DNA of 64,000 nucleotides, taken from NCBI GenBank assembly GCA_029204225.1, contig CM055113.1:22143605-22207604 (forward strand), read 5' to 3'. A program made the translations under genes and the position numbers. Shown in pieces: positions 1-11,599 of this stretch. Numbering within the stretch: position 1 is the first letter of the stretch; each line of letters opens with the position of its first letter. This DNA is from Diphasiastrum complanatum. Taxonomy: Eukaryota; Streptophyta; Lycopodiopsida; Lycopodiales; Lycopodiaceae. The notes under the pieces are model-generated. The model had not been told where the DNA came from and did not search any database. It worked only from the letters and a program-made list of their open reading frames with translations.

Positions 1-156
1 GATTGGAATCCTTTAGATCTTCACTTGGTGGTTCTTATAGTAATACGACCACGTCCGGAATGACATAGCATAACTAATAACCACATACAACTAGAGTGAC
101 CGGCTATCCATGTCAGAAATAATTCTGATTCTCTTGTATAGGACATGGACATAGCA
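1..156 (-). repeat. Partial 3' LTR of a Ty3/gypsy element
   Basis: The minus strand begins TGCTATGTCC at 156, just after a purine-rich tract (157-172), which is the normal arrangement at a 3' LTR. Bases 1-40 recur almost exactly at 3975-4014, on the other side of the minus-strand pol remnants, as expected for the two LTRs of one element. The LTR runs out of the window on the left, so its length is unknown. Confidence 0.65.
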
Positions 157-172
157 TTCTTCTCCCCTTAAA
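157..172 (-). other. Polypurine tract of the Ty3 element
   Basis: Read on the minus strand this is TTTAAGGGGAGAAGAA, directly 5' of the LTR start TGCTATG. It would prime plus-strand DNA synthesis during reverse transcription. Confidence 0.6.
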
Positions 173-184
173 CCATTTCTATCT

Positions 185-442
185 TTAGAGATGAAAACTA
201 GGGAAATTCTTCTTTATGCTTTCGACCCTTTCCCATGAATCATCATCCTCAGTCCATCCCTTCCACCTGATCAAGCACTCAGAAACAGAATGATTTCTCA
301 ATTGTTTTTTTCTAGTTCTGAGTACCTTTTCAAGTTCCAAAGGAACACTAAGCAATGAGTCCTCCAAATGGGTAAGATCTTCCTCTGAACCAACTACTTC
401 ACCTTCATGCAAACTTAAATTCAATCGGCTTACATGAAACAC
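185..442 (-). pseudogene. Integrase C-terminus with chromodomain (Ty3/gypsy)
   Basis: This open frame of 85 residues starts FHVSRLN, the usual end of the chromovirus integrase (FHVSQLK-like). It continues into a chromodomain-like segment with LIRWKG, acidic residues and SWE, matching the aromatic cage region of retrotransposon chromodomains. It is the last coding part of the minus-strand pol before the polypurine tract. Chromodomains of this group help direct integration into particular chromatin; that role is family knowledge, and nothing here shows activity. The frame is separated from the integrase core by a shift near 443-496. Confidence 0.65.
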
Positions 443-496
443 TGGGTGAGCTATAGTCTTGTTCTAACGATCTAATTTGTAAGCTAAAGAACCAAT

Positions 497-1237
497 TTAT
501 TTTATAATCCAAAACGGTCCACAATATCTCGTAGACAATTTATAATGCTTCCCTGTACTCATAGTCTTAGAATCCTTAGGTATTCTAAGATATACCCAGT
601 CATCAACTTTAAAATCTCTGGGAGACCTCTTAAGATTGGCATAATGCTTAGCTCTATCTTGAGCACTTCGGATACAATCACGGGCCACTTGCAACATTTC
701 ACGCATATCATGCAAGAAATCTGCAACTTTCTGGATCTTAACAGACTTTGTCTCCACATTTACCGGAGATCTAGGTTGAAAATCGTACATCAGCATAAAC
801 AAACTATAACCAGTAGCAGAATGTTTCCTACTGTTATAAGCAAACTCAATCAAAGGAATGTAATCTTCCCACTGAGATTGCCTGTGAGACACATAGGTTC
901 TCAACATGTCCTCCAAAGTCTGATTAGTTCTCTCAATCTGGCCATCTGATTCAAGATAATCAGAAGAACTAAAACTAAGCGAGGTTTCAAGCTTATGGAA
1001 TACGGCTGACCAAAAGTGACCTGTAAACTTAGAATCTCTATCACTAACTATATCACTTGCAGTCCATAAATCCTAAATAATCTTTCCACAAAGATTTGGG
1101 CTAAATCTAAAGCCTTAGCAACTGACTTGACTGGTATAAAAGTAGCTAACTTTGTCAACCTATCCACCACAACCCAAATAGAATCATTTTGGCGTTGGGT
1201 CCTTGGAAGTCCAACCACAAAATCCATAGATATACTT
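497..1237 (-). pseudogene. Ty3/gypsy integrase core, frameshifted
   Basis: The upstream part (about 1085-1237) reads MDFVVGLPR and VVVDRLTKLATFIPVK, the start of the RNase-H-fold catalytic core with its first acidic region. The open 497-916 part has FAYNSRKHSATGYS and then KHYANLKRSPRDFKVDDWVY, the end of the core and the start of the C-terminal beta domain (RYCGPFWIIK). Stops and shifts lie between the parts, for example around 1060-1080, so no active integrase can be made. It is continuous with the chromodomain piece downstream and the zinc-binding piece upstream. Confidence 0.75.
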
Positions 1238-1239
1238 AT

Positions 1240-1614
1240 TTATCGTTTCTGACGGATATCTAGGGGGTGTAGCAATCCTCCATTCTTTAAGCATTCAGCT
1301 TTGGCTAACTGGCAAGGTCTACACTTAACCACATAAGACTCAACAAATGGCTTGAGTTTCAGCCAATGAAACTCTCTTCTGACCAAGTCCAAAGTCCTAT
1401 GTATACCTGGATGCCCTGCACAGGGAACGTCATGACACACATAAAGAATCTTCTTCTTTAACTCATCATCTGCCGGTACACAAATTTTTCCATTCCGAAA
1501 TAGTAACCCACCTCGAATAGATAATTGTTCTGCTATTTTATTATCTTTCCTAGGAACTTCAGACCCCTGTGAGTGAATCTCTATTCCATTCTCATTTTTT
1601 CCTATCTCCACCAT
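1240..1614 (-). pseudogene. Integrase zinc-binding (H2C2) domain
   Basis: An open frame of 124 residues with the HHCC arrangement: H in CHDVPCAGHPG, the next H in that motif, then CRPCQLAK. This N-terminal integrase domain binds zinc and supports multimerisation on LTR ends. It lies just upstream (minus strand) of the integrase core. The first ~25 residues match a linker between RNase H and integrase. Confidence 0.75.
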
Positions 1615-1679
1615 CTTTCAGATGGGACCAAAATGAGAATCTGATTCACATTTTCCTCTCAGTGAAAGATATAGATCAG

Positions 1680-2396
1680 TGGAAATCTAGGTGAAAGAAA
1701 GTTCATTTAATTCACCAATCTGACTAAGTGCATCCGCAACTTGGTTAGAGCTGCCCTTGATATATCAGATCTCATGATCAAATTCCTACATAAGCTCATC
1801 CCAGCGAGCTTTACGACCCCTTAGATTGTTCTGATTACAAAAGTACTTTAGAGGTTGGTGATCTGTATACACTATAAACTGACTACCATTAAGGTAATGC
1901 CTCCAGGTTTTAAGTGCATGTATCACAACAAAAACTCTTTCTCCTGAGTTGTATAACACAACTAAGGCCCCGTGAGTTTCTTGCTTTCAAACGCTATCCG
2001 CCTATCCTCCTGTAGAATCACTTGCGTCAGTTTGCACGACGTAAGGATATCAGGATTTGCGATCTGTAAAACAGGAACTGAAGCAACCATTTGCTTGAGT
2101 TTCTCAAAGCATTGGTTCAATTCATCATTCCACTCAATAGGCTCGCTAGGTTGACCTCTCTTTTTCTTTTTATTAACTCTGCCTTTAGTCAATTTATTTA
2201 AGGGTGCTGCCACTTTAGCATAATCCTCAATTGACTTACGAAAGAAAACTGTAAAACCGAAAAAAGATTTAACTTCTCTAACCGTCTTCGTATATCGGCC
2301 AATCAAGCACTGTCTTGAACTTACTCTCGTCAATCTCCAACCCACTACGGGTGATCTTATGACCGAGGTACAACAACTCATGCTTAAAAAACTCAC
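1680..2396 (-). pseudogene. Ty3/gypsy RT thumb and RNase H remnant
   Basis: The frame 1962-2396 contains VREVKSFFGFTVFFRKSIEDYAK and APLNKLTKG, the RT connection region that precedes RNase H, followed by FEKLKQMVASVPVL. Bases 1680-1960 carry decayed RNase H sequence in several frames. The order on the minus strand (RT, RNase H, integrase) is that of Ty3/gypsy. Stops and frameshifts show it is dead. Confidence 0.65.
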
Positions 2397-2399
2397 ATT

Positions 2400-3533
2400 T
2401 AGATTCCTTAGTGTAGAGTTTCTCTCATCTGAGAATATCTAAGACAGTCTTAAGATAACTCAAATGCTCCTTAAGTGTTCTACTGTAGATGAGAATATCA
2501 TCTAAGAATACAACCACAAACTTCCCTAGATATGGACGGAAAAGATCGTTCATCATCTGTTGGAATGTAGTTGGTGCATTCGTTAACCCAAAAGGAAGCA
2601 CGAGAAATTCATAGTGACTAAATCTCGTTCAAAAACCAGTCTTTGCACGTCACTCGGATGAATCCTAATCTGATGATATCCGGTTCTAAGATCTATCTTT
2701 GTGAAGTATTTAGCTCCACCTAATGGATCTACCAGATCATCCATATGAGGCAAAGGATATTTATTTTTAATAGCTACTTTATTCAACCCTTTGTAGTCCA
2801 CACACATCCTGAAGCCTCCATCTTTCTTCGTTTTCAAAAGAACAGGAGCACCCCAAGGCGACTTACTTGGCTGAATATGACCCACCTTCAGGTAATTTTC
2901 AATTTGCTTAGTAATCTCTACCTCTTCTTTATGAGAAAACCTATAAGGTTGTCTAGAGATAGGGTGACTACCTGGAATTAACTCAATCTTATGGTCTACC
3001 GATCTGGACGGCGGTAATCCATGAGGTAATTCTTCTGAAAATACATCTTTGAATTCAGACAATAACTTATTCTTCTCAATTTTCTCCTGATCTAAGTCTA
3101 CTGAGTTAAGAATTTTTGACAATTCACAACTACTTAGATGCATTTCAGATAAATCCAAAATTGGCTTAGCAAATAGAGAATAAGCTTCATACTGTGAATC
3201 AAAAATCTCCATTACATTAGCAAATGAACTTATCCCAGATGGATGTACAAAATTGTCTCCAAACAATGTAAATATTTCTTTACCCTCCTGAAAAGAGAGA
3301 ACATGCTTCTCAAAATCTATTTCATGATGCTTATTAAATAACCACTTGTATCCTAGAATAATATCCATACGTGCTAAATCTAAAACATGGAAATCAATTA
3401 ACTCTCTATAGTTCTGGATGCAAACAGGGAGTCTTGGAACTTTCACATCCCACGTCTCCAACTCCGCTCCTGAAACTAGATATACTCGATATCTATGGCT
3501 ACTTGCTTCAGTTTTGAGTCCGAGTCTCTGCAC
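2400..3533 (-). pseudogene. Ty3/gypsy protease C-terminus and reverse transcriptase
   Basis: The open frame 2583-3533 begins just after the protease active site with [10 protein letters not shown], and includes [14 protein letters not shown], the end of the retropepsin region. RT follows: [39 protein letters not shown] and [15 protein letters not shown]. After a shift near 2580-2640 the RT continues with [15 protein letters not shown] and the catalytic [11 protein letters not shown]. The open frame starts at a GTG, so no start is claimed. The upstream protease active site is displaced and inverted (3545-3690). Confidence 0.8.
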
Positions 3534-3544
3534 AAGTCCAGAGT

Positions 3545-3690
3545 TAATGAAATTAATTGTGAGTGTGATTGTTCTTTCAATACTACTTCATTTTTGCCAA
3601 ATGATTTATCTCGTTTGAAAAGCACTGTGAATGGACATGAAATTAGTATTTTAGTGGATAGTGGATCTACTCATAATTGGACATAGGAGC
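3545..3690 (+). pseudogene. Inverted protease active-site fragment
   Basis: The plus strand reads LKSTVNGHEISILVDSGSTHNW and then stops. DSGSTHN is the aspartyl protease signature of Ty3 elements and normally lies just upstream of the VQRLGLK sequence found on the opposite strand at 3533. A small inversion of about 150 bp is the simplest explanation. Joining of two oppositely oriented copies is the alternative. Confidence 0.6.
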
Positions 3691-3699
3691 ACATGCATG

Positions 3700-4013
3700 G
3701 TGAAGACTACTTTAATGCAAGAATAGGAGATAAATAGTTCAATTTATGTTGCATGGGGATCCTAAAGAGAATATTCTCTCTCTATTGAGAAGAATAAGTC
3801 TAGTGGAAACTCGCCCATCCTCCTATTGTGAATTGTGATTCTTGAGCCAGTTCTTCCTCTCCTCTCTTGTGTTCTTCACTGTGGCTTGGGGGTGGATTGG
3901 TTAGGGTATTGACTAGCCTCTCCATATTGGTTGGGTGGTTCATGCTCCACAGATGTCCTTTTGGTTTGCATGTGATTGGAATCCTGTAGATCTTCACTTG
4001 GTGGTTCTTACAG
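3700..4013 (-). repeat. 5' LTR fragment of the first Ty3 element
   Basis: The last 40 bases repeat positions 1-40, inside the other LTR. No primer binding site or gag is visible between this LTR and the protease, so gag and leader were lost. The right side ends abruptly against a copia LTR at 4014. The left limit is approximate. Confidence 0.45.
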
Positions 4014-4795
4014 GTGTAGTCAGGCAGTGCTGATCTACGTTTATAAAATAAATGCAGCATTCAATATAGTTTCAACCAAGGTGCGGAATTCAAATGAACA
4101 AGAAAACTTAGACACACAAATAAACAGCAGACGCATTTGCATTCGAGATCAGACACAACAAGAAAATCATCTATATTGATCTTTCTCTGATTTCTTTAAG
4201 CACTGCATGCAAATCCACGCAGTGCGTTGGCATGGGAGAAACACAATTCTCTCACGAGCAATCGTCTCGCTTTACTAGCGGACAGTTGGATCTACAGATC
4301 CTAGACAGAATTGTCTTCGCACACAGGCAAACATGTATTCTGTATTTTGTCTTGATTGCTTACTTGCATCAGACTACTACATTACATTGTATGTGTAGTC
4401 TGTTGATCTATATGTCAAGTATCATCCAGTAAGTATAGTCTCCTTATGTAAATCTAAGATTAGAGTGATTAAGCATCTACAACTAATCAGGGAAATACAA
4501 GAGTGGTAGATTAGCCATGACCTAAAATGTATTTGCTGACGTCATGCCATCAGATCAGATATCTGTACTTCTGGGTACTTGCATGATTTCACTGGTACTC
4601 TTTGGAGTGTGGAGGGCAGGAGAAGGTTTTGTTTTCGTCGTTGGTTTCATTTTGGTCATTGGCCTTCTCTCGTATTGGACCGCAAATATTCTCGTTCATG
4701 AATCTTTCGTGTTCGCAAACCGTTCATCTTCATCTGCTTTGACTTTCGAGTTCGCAAACCTTTCGTCTTCGTTTCCTTTGACTTTGTGTCTGTTA
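4014..4795 (-). repeat. Copia-A LTR fragment
   Basis: This matches the LTRs of the copia element at 43394-49598 over most of its length, in the same orientation: GATCTACGTTTATAAAA near the left end, CACTGCATGCAAATCCACGC in the middle, and CAGATCAGATATCTGTACTTC further right. Both LTR ends are missing (about 110 bp on the left and 80 bp on the right). It is a truncated solo copy with no adjacent internal region. Confidence 0.75.
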
Positions 4796-5049
4796 TGGCT
4801 GCAGATAGATTGACAAATTCTGATATACCTGTTTGGTCAAAAAAATGTCACTTGAGTTACTTCTTTCAAAGAAAATACCCAGATTGACACTTTTATTGCT
4901 TCCTCCCGGCTTGATAGGTTACTCAGCAGGTCGTGTAGGACCTAGAGAGAAGTCTTGTGCTATAGTGTGAAGGAAATAGCAGGCAAGCATACACACAAGC
5001 ACGTTAGTAAAAAAGAAAACAAGTAAGCTATGTAGAAAAAAATTTAGAA

Positions 5050-5066
5050 AGCGGCAATTGCGCCAA
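5050..5066 (-). other. Candidate primer binding site (Asp-type tRNA)
   Basis: On the minus strand, TTGGCGCAATTGCCGC follows directly on an LTR end (CCAACA). It resembles the TGGCGCCGTTGCC site used by Tat/Athila-group Ty3 elements. That makes the LTR to its right a 5' LTR of a minus-strand element whose internal part has been lost to the left. Confidence 0.5.
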
Positions 5067-5936
5067 TGTTGGAAGGAAAACTACTTCTATAGTGGCTAGG
5101 TCTAAGAAGGGATTCGTGCATAGTATAGTGGTAGACCGGTCGTCCACCTTCTAAGTTCTACGAGCTTCAACTGTGAATAAAACATTAACAAAGAGGGAGC
5201 ACCAAGGCTTTCCCAACTGGTGATCGGAACGGAAATAAAACTAACTAAGGTGTGGCTAAGACGGTATCCAACTATCCAATATTCAATAAACAAAATAAAC
5301 TTGCTAAGGGTTACCCAACTAGCAAGGATCAACAAAATAAAATCTTGCTAAGGCTTTCCAACTAGCAAGAGGACAAAATTCTACTTAACACCCAAAGGGT
5401 AATAGAAATATACATTGTGGCTAATACTAAGCAAATAAGCAATAATGAACATGCCACAATAAAAATCGATGAAAAGGAGGCAAAAGGAGGCCCAAGCACC
5501 TTCCCTCAAGCTATGCACCTTTCCAAAGGGAACACAATGAAATACAAGATAATCACAAAGTAATTTGTCATAATCTCAAACTGTTATTTTACAAGGAAAA
5601 TGTCTCTCTTCTTATAGCAAGAAGGGCCTTCCATAAGCTTCTACTAACTTATGGGATTAACTTCTAAAACTTGCAATTCTAAGACTTCTAAACTTCTAAC
5701 TTAGAAAGTCTAAGACTCTAAACTTAGAACTCAAGATAACTTAGAATCTTTTACTTTCTAAGCTTAAGTTTCTAAGTTTAAGTTCTCTAAGTTAAGTTTT
5801 CTAACCTAGAAGTCTAAAATTTAATTAAGTTTCTACCCATGGACTTATAACACACATGCCATGGTAGGAGTTTATTAACACACACGTGGACTTATAATAT
5901 ACATGCTACGATGTTTGATTTTACTTTGTTGCTAAC
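5067..5936 (-). repeat. Ty3-type LTR (family A)
   Basis: It starts TGTTGG and ends CTAACA on the plus strand. The right 210 bp (5727-5936) recur at 31584-31792 with the same GTTGCTAACA terminus. AT-rich stretches of repeated CTAAG/TTCTAA fill the middle. No 5-bp target duplication is seen, which agrees with a truncated element. Confidence 0.55.
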
Positions 5937-7689
5937 AATGGGTGGATGGATCAATTTATCCTAATGATCCAGCTACCAATTTGTGTCCAGATTTTAAGTC
6001 CGTAACTCATCTTCTCAAATTTGTATGTGAAAGAAATAGCAAATTATTTGGATATTGTCAAAGGTTACGTGATATTGGAATGCATAGCATATCTTGTCTT
6101 AATTAGCAATTATAGTTTGCTATTTAACAATACAACTAGTAGACATAATGACAAGTCATTGAGCATACCAAAAGATTAATTTATGACCATGCAACTCACC
6201 TGATTACTCATCTGAGCATCAATTGTCACTCCTTAAGTAACCATCTCCATCTCATTCAAGTTTCTCTTTCCACTACAAGGGTTTTGGCTATGGCTACTTG
6301 CTCATTACTGATCCAATGCTCTCACCACCCCATAGTTGTCCACGGCCTCTTGGTAGAATGTTCTCTCCCCTAGGGCGCCCCTCTGTGCCACTTCACAGAT
6401 CCAAAATCAGTTTTTGAATTGAGAGAGAACCAAGGTTTTTGCTCTAAAAATCCTAGCTGCAAGCAAGCGTCATAGCTTCAGAGGTTAATTGCTCTTGTTT
6501 GCTTCATGGTTGGCTCTATCTTCTTAAATTAGCTTGGCCTTATAGAACCTTCTTGGGTAGCAATTTATAGTGTCCAATTTTGTCAATTATGGAGAAAGGT
6601 CCATGATTTTCCGTTTTTCTGTAATCCTAGTTCCCAGAACTACCACTTTCTCCTTCCATTGTAAATGGATGTCAAAATCCTCTCAACCTTGAGATGCCAC
6701 TACCCTACTCCACCTTCTAATCCGCTCCTTTCAACAATTGATGGGTTATTGATAGAGTTTTGGCCAATTTTCCATCTCAGCCATTTTTTGAGGCAACTCA
6801 CCATTTTGGGCAATTTTTTCAGAATTCTTCCAAGAATTCACTTACTTTGATCATCCTAAGCACTTCTCGAAGCTCAAATCGAAGGAACTTTGTCGTGTCT
6901 AGCCATCTGGACTATTGATACCCCATAATCTTCTTTTGACTGCATTGGTTCCATAACTAGAGAGGAAAATAAGAGAATAACAATCTCCAAAGGAAGAGGA
7001 GTGCTCACACAAGATCAAACTCATTGCAACAAGGTATAAACCCGACCTACTATACAAAGCTTTCTCAAAGACTTTCAACAAGCTATGGTATAGTCCATGG
7101 CTACAAAGCTCTTGAAAGAGGCTTGAGACTTGTAATTGCAAGTGAGAAGAATGAGAGAAAAAGTGGCAATCCACCATTGAACTCCCTTCCATACTTCACC
7201 CTTTTCATGCAAAAGTAGAAAATTTATATTGCGGCTATAATATTGTTGTTTCCAAGTGGAAAAGCATGTCCTGTGCATAAGTGATCAACACTGATTTTGG
7301 TAGACAACTCGAGCACATCTCTGAGACAAGAGTGTGACTCACTAATGGTGGAATATCTAATAATTTTTTTTTGAAAATCCTAGAGAGAGAGAGACACTAT
7401 TGGTGCACCAAACATGACAACAATCAATCCACAAGTTTGCAACTTCTCACAATTGGAAATTACGCTATACTCTTCATAGCTCTTGTTACACATCTAACTA
7501 CAAATTGCATAATAACAAATGACAACCCATGGAACTTCAATTTCTGCAACGGACATCACAACCAACATCTTTCACCGTACAAGTATGCCAAACTTCAAAC
7601 ATTGTTTTTCAATTCAACACGAATAGTATTCCATCATGAAACAAATATCAATAATCAAAATGTCATATTTCTCATAGGATCCCATGCCT
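5937..7689. other. Unassigned stretch, no clear gene
   Basis: No ORF longer than about 100 codons with recognisable content is present. On the minus strand near 6560-6610 a short piece reads GPFSIIDKIGHYKLLP. This is reminiscent of the C-terminal beta domain of Ty3 integrase, so at least part is probably old retroelement. The rest cannot be classified by eye. Confidence 0.3.
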
Positions 7690-7885
7690 ATCCCCTCAAA
7701 ATGGTTACGAACAAGTGTATCACAAATTGATTGTTGGAGAAACAACCAATTTTGATAGACGTATGCAAGAACATGCTCATAGGCCACCAGTAAAAATACT
7801 TTCTAACAAGACTCATAGTAGCTTTTATGATCACTTTTGTGTTGAGATACTAGAAATTGTCAATGTTTGTTCAATTACAAATAGA
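7690..7885 (+). pseudogene. GIY-YIG nuclease-like fragment
   Basis: The plus frame reads YHKLIVGETTNFDRRMQEHAHR, then FYDHFCVEILE about 20 residues later. The IVGETTNFDRRMQEH part matches the second half of the GIY-YIG domain (YIG-x-T-x-N-x-x-R-R-x-x-x-H), including the catalytic-type Arg and His. FxxHFxVEIL fits the following helix and strand. The first GIY half is not clear upstream and the frame ends at 7942. It may be a relic of a GIY-YIG-bearing element or gene. Recognition is by motif only. Confidence 0.45.
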
Positions 7886-7942
7886 ATGTACATAAAAATA
7901 TTCAAATATCAAGTATTAATTTTTGTTTTCTTAATGGTTTGA

Positions 7943-9230
7943 TTATAATTTATGAGCTTTTGCTCCTCCAATGCTTGGCTTATGTGATACATTGTTTTAT
8001 TTCTCTTAAAGCTTATCATCTTTTTATATTTTTACATGTCTTTATGGGGCTGTGTGTAAGGAAACATCACTCAAACACATTCCAAGAAGTTCATCCCTCA
8101 ATCACACAATAACCCTACCATCTCAAACATGACAAGTTATCAAATCAAACATTCTACAAACAAAATGACAAATCTCCTCTCAACTCTTTCAACTCTAACA
8201 CATCCATAACCTTCCTCTCAACAACCAACAAAACAGGCAACTGATAAGAACCCTAACATCAACAACCTCACAAGTAACTCTTCCCATTACAAGCAATGCA
8301 TTGAAGACATTGTTACTAACAATACACACTTAACCCACCAAAAAGTATCAATGAAACCACACATCTAGACAACCTCCAAGCAATTACTCAAGCAAGCAAT
8401 CTATATGAGAGTGAACTACCATCCATCCCCTCAAACAATTTACTCATTAAGCTCACCATCCTAACAACAATGCAAGGCTCCATTCCTTAAACACAAACCA
8501 ACACCATACCTTGCAACCCACAAGGCCTTACAAGAATCCAAGACTCCAAAATACAACACTATCCAAGAACAAGACAATTACCACAAGACAACAAATCACT
8601 ATCTCCAAGCAACTCACAAAAATACCCCACTCTTAAAAATACTAACACACAAAAGTACTAACATTTGAAATACAAGGAGTTGGCTCCTTCTTATAGGAAA
8701 ATCCAATGCATCCCCTTCACAACGCCATCTTGCCATTCTTCATGCCCTTCAAGCCCTCTTTGCCATTTGTCCCCAACCCATTAGATAGTACACCTAGTGG
8801 CCTCCATAAGAGAGTGGGGGAGTGGTGCATTCAAGGCTCTCTTCCAACACTAGCCAAGATGCCATTTTTGTCAAAGGCTAGGGAGGCCATTCAAGTTTCC
8901 CCTTTTGTACACCCTAGAAGCCCAAAATGTCAATGGCTAGTGGGTGTACCTCCCAATTTTTTATAGCCTCCAAGGTGTTTTGGCATTTATTATCCAAATT
9001 TTGGGTGAGGCCCTTTTTCAACCCCTATTTTTAGTAGGCAGCCTTCTTTTTTCTTTGGGTACCTGTGTTTTCGGCCTTTCTTCAATTTTTCAAGGGTCGT
9101 GTGCCTACTGCTCATTTGTCTGGGTTTTTGGTCTGTTGGGTAACTACTTGGCCCGCATATTTCGTGACTATAGCAGTAACGCCACATCAACCGGAACTAA
9201 ACTAGCTGCAGTATCCAAGACGGGAAAATG
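7943..9230. other. Unassigned stretch, A/C-rich
   Basis: Bases 8050-8700 are strongly A/C-rich on the plus strand (many CAA, ACA and CTC words) with almost no long ORF. This looks like an LTR or leader region of unknown type. A TTATAGG near 8693 precedes a less biased stretch. Nothing can be assigned. Confidence 0.3.
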
Positions 9231-9234
9231 TGTA

Positions 9235-9432
9235 GTGTTCAGTGTGCACGCAAAGCCATATAGCAAATGAGTGTCCAATCCTAAAGCAAAATCTAAGACT
9301 GACACATAGATTATGCCATCTGTGTAATGGAACATCGCACGATACGACATTTTGCCCATTCAACCCCCGGATTGTTCAACAGAAGAGAAGTCCTTATCAG
9401 ACTTCCTATCCTTACCATCAAGGGTTCTTTGT
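9235..9432 (+). pseudogene. Gag zinc-knuckle fragment (Ty3 type)
   Basis: The plus frame has CTQSHIANECPILKQ, then RLCHLCNGTSHDTTFCPFNP, two zinc-knuckle-like motifs of the form CxxC-x3/4-H-x4-C. The first closely resembles CSQNHIANECPQLK in the gag at 33963-34811, so both come from one gag family. The fragment ends where an LTR-B copy starts at about 9432. It is on the opposite strand to the other two gag remnants. Confidence 0.6.
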
Positions 9433-10398
9433 CCTGCTTGTCAGAGGACTACTCAGGGACGTCACTCTTGAACGCACTTACATTCTACATAGGATGCAAG
9501 CCAAGAACGCTCATTCACAAATCAGCATGCAAGCCAATGAACGTTCAGTAGTTTCTACTGCTGCTTACCCAAAAAACGGATTGAAATCAGATCTTACACT
9601 ACACTAAACTGAGCTACATTCGCATAAACTAATAAACAAGAAACAAGAACTAAACTACAGCATGTTAGAAGTCCAAGAATAAAGAAACCAACCAGTCTAT
9701 TGATTCTTGGACATCCCAAGAACATCAAGAACTGGATTGTATAGAAATATGCAAGAATCACACCACATATCCAGCCTATTTAGTTTACCTGAATGCTGGT
9801 TCCTACATTAATCCACAAGAAAGCAAGAAAGCTAATCCACTCTACAAAAGCAGCAAATCTAAGCCACTCTACAATCCACAACCACACACAAAAGGAGGGA
9901 AGGGCAAGATCATAAATGCATCACCTCAATGGTTGCACCAAACTCATGAAGACTTTTCTCATTTCAGCATGGAGTTGATACAAATCACAAAAAGCTCCTC
10001 TACACAAAGAGGGAGTCCCTTAAATAAGCAAGAGAGCTCCTTAGGTGACATCCTAGTGGAATTTCCACATTTCACAAATCACAAGTGGAATATTGCTCTC
10101 CACTAGAGGTCACCATCAAAAAGGTGGCTGACTCTACTTTCTTTAAGAGGGGTCTACTTGCATTTATTACATTTGCCTAGACATACTAGTTTCTACATGG
10201 TCATTCCATCTTCCGAGATTCACCATGAGGCTTACACAGTTTTTGCATGTCTTTCCTAGCTAGTATTTCTCGGCTCTCATGCTCGGCTCTCAGTCTTCAT
10301 TAGTCTCGTCTTCTCAGATACCTTCTCGGTCTAAGGTCAGAGGTGCTCTTGAGTTGCTCTGTCTGAGTATCTTGGGGATTCGTCAGAATCAGCCAACA
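9432..10398. repeat. LTR-B, 5'-truncated copy
   Basis: It is colinear with the solo LTR at 19385-20543 from base ~180 of that LTR to its CAGCCAACA terminus. Shared landmarks are GTCAGAGGACTACTCAG at the left, ATCCACAAGAAA in the middle, and TCTTGGGGATTCGTCAGAAT at the right. The left ~180 bp are absent. It shares small differences with the copy at 12531-12854, for example the CATTAGTCTCGTCTTCTCAG block. Confidence 0.8.
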
Positions 10399-11599
10399 TC
10401 ATCCCACCCCTAATGTGTTGCAGGACCCACTGCAACTCATATTGGATGATGTCACTCCGCTTTCGCATTGGCGTCTTCGATCTCACTTGGAAAAGCGTAG
10501 ATCCTTGTTTGCTTACATAAAACCAAGTACTTATTGTCACCAGTCTTTATCACAAAAACTGTTTTTCACGAATTGCCGCAGTTTAACCATAATGTCTTAT
10601 TGTTATAAGTGGTTGACATTCTTAAAATTGGAGAGCTCTCAGCAACTTCACAACTTGTATGCTCGAGTGCTTTCCATGTGTCTCTTTGTTTGTCACTTGT
10701 ATCTACCATTGACGGTTTCATCTTTGGTTTCTTGGCAGATTCTAACTCTTGGGAGGTCTGTATCCTCCATTTTCTTCTGGGTGTCTCCATGGTTCTTCCC
10801 TCAGTTGAAGTTCCAGTCTCAAGGAAATCCTTTGATCTATAGGTTACACAAACTTGATTTATCAGTCTCAAGGGAATGGACTCATCAACAAAAATTGGGT
10901 GGTAGGAACAGATTTGGATGGACGGTTTAATAACGGTAAGGGAACATGATGAAGGCTTGGTGAAAAGGTGAAGGAACTGATAGTTCTACAGTTGCAGCCT
11001 TGGACCCTTGTAATGTCGAGCTTTGACCACCACTTGTTAGGTGAGGAATTTGTTTTATTTTGCAGGTTCATGGTTGTCTTCATCTTTTTTTTTCTGCAGC
11101 TCTTTCTTTTGATCCGCTACTTTTGGATCTCTTTGGGCTTTATAAGAGAGGATTCAACTATCATTGCTCTAGAGAGTTTCTTTTGCTCAAGGTTGATCTG
11201 ACTCGTCTATTGCTTAAATTTTGTCCTTTCCTCCTCAGCTTCTTGGATCCTTCTCTTTATTTGTTCTAGCTGCTTTGTCTGCTTCTTAGATCTTTGTTTG
11301 GCTGATCATCCATTGTAGGTGGCAGTTGGTCTCCACAGGACATTTGCAATGATCTATCAACTGCTTCGGTAAGACTATCAAAACTGGGGATTTTTCAAAA
11401 GAATAGTACACTGATGATAACAAACAGATGGAAGGAAGGGTGGTAGTGACAATTGTAGATGGTGTAGATGATAGGCATGAAAATGGGCGCAGAAGTATGG
11501 CAAGAGGTTGGTTGAAGAAGGAGACTGATTTCCCAATGTTTGTGTTTCCCTTTCTGAAGGATCTTCATCGTGGCTGGGGTACTTCTTCTGATTGAGTCT
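10399..11599 (-). other. Non-coding or decayed interior of a gag-only element
   Basis: This lies between two same-orientation LTR-B copies, downstream of a minus-strand gag. Weak minus ORFs of about 100 codons are hydrophilic and unrecognised. Bases 10484-10536 (AAAAGCGTAGATCC to the AAAACCAAGTACTTATTG block) resemble 32868-32920, which lies downstream of the other gag (33534-34811). The two gag elements therefore probably share a family-specific interior. Confidence 0.4.

Noticed and set aside
6500-6690. Ty3 integrase C-terminus at 6.6 kb
   Set aside because: Only about 16 residues of similarity without flanking domains; mentioned in the stretch description but not called.
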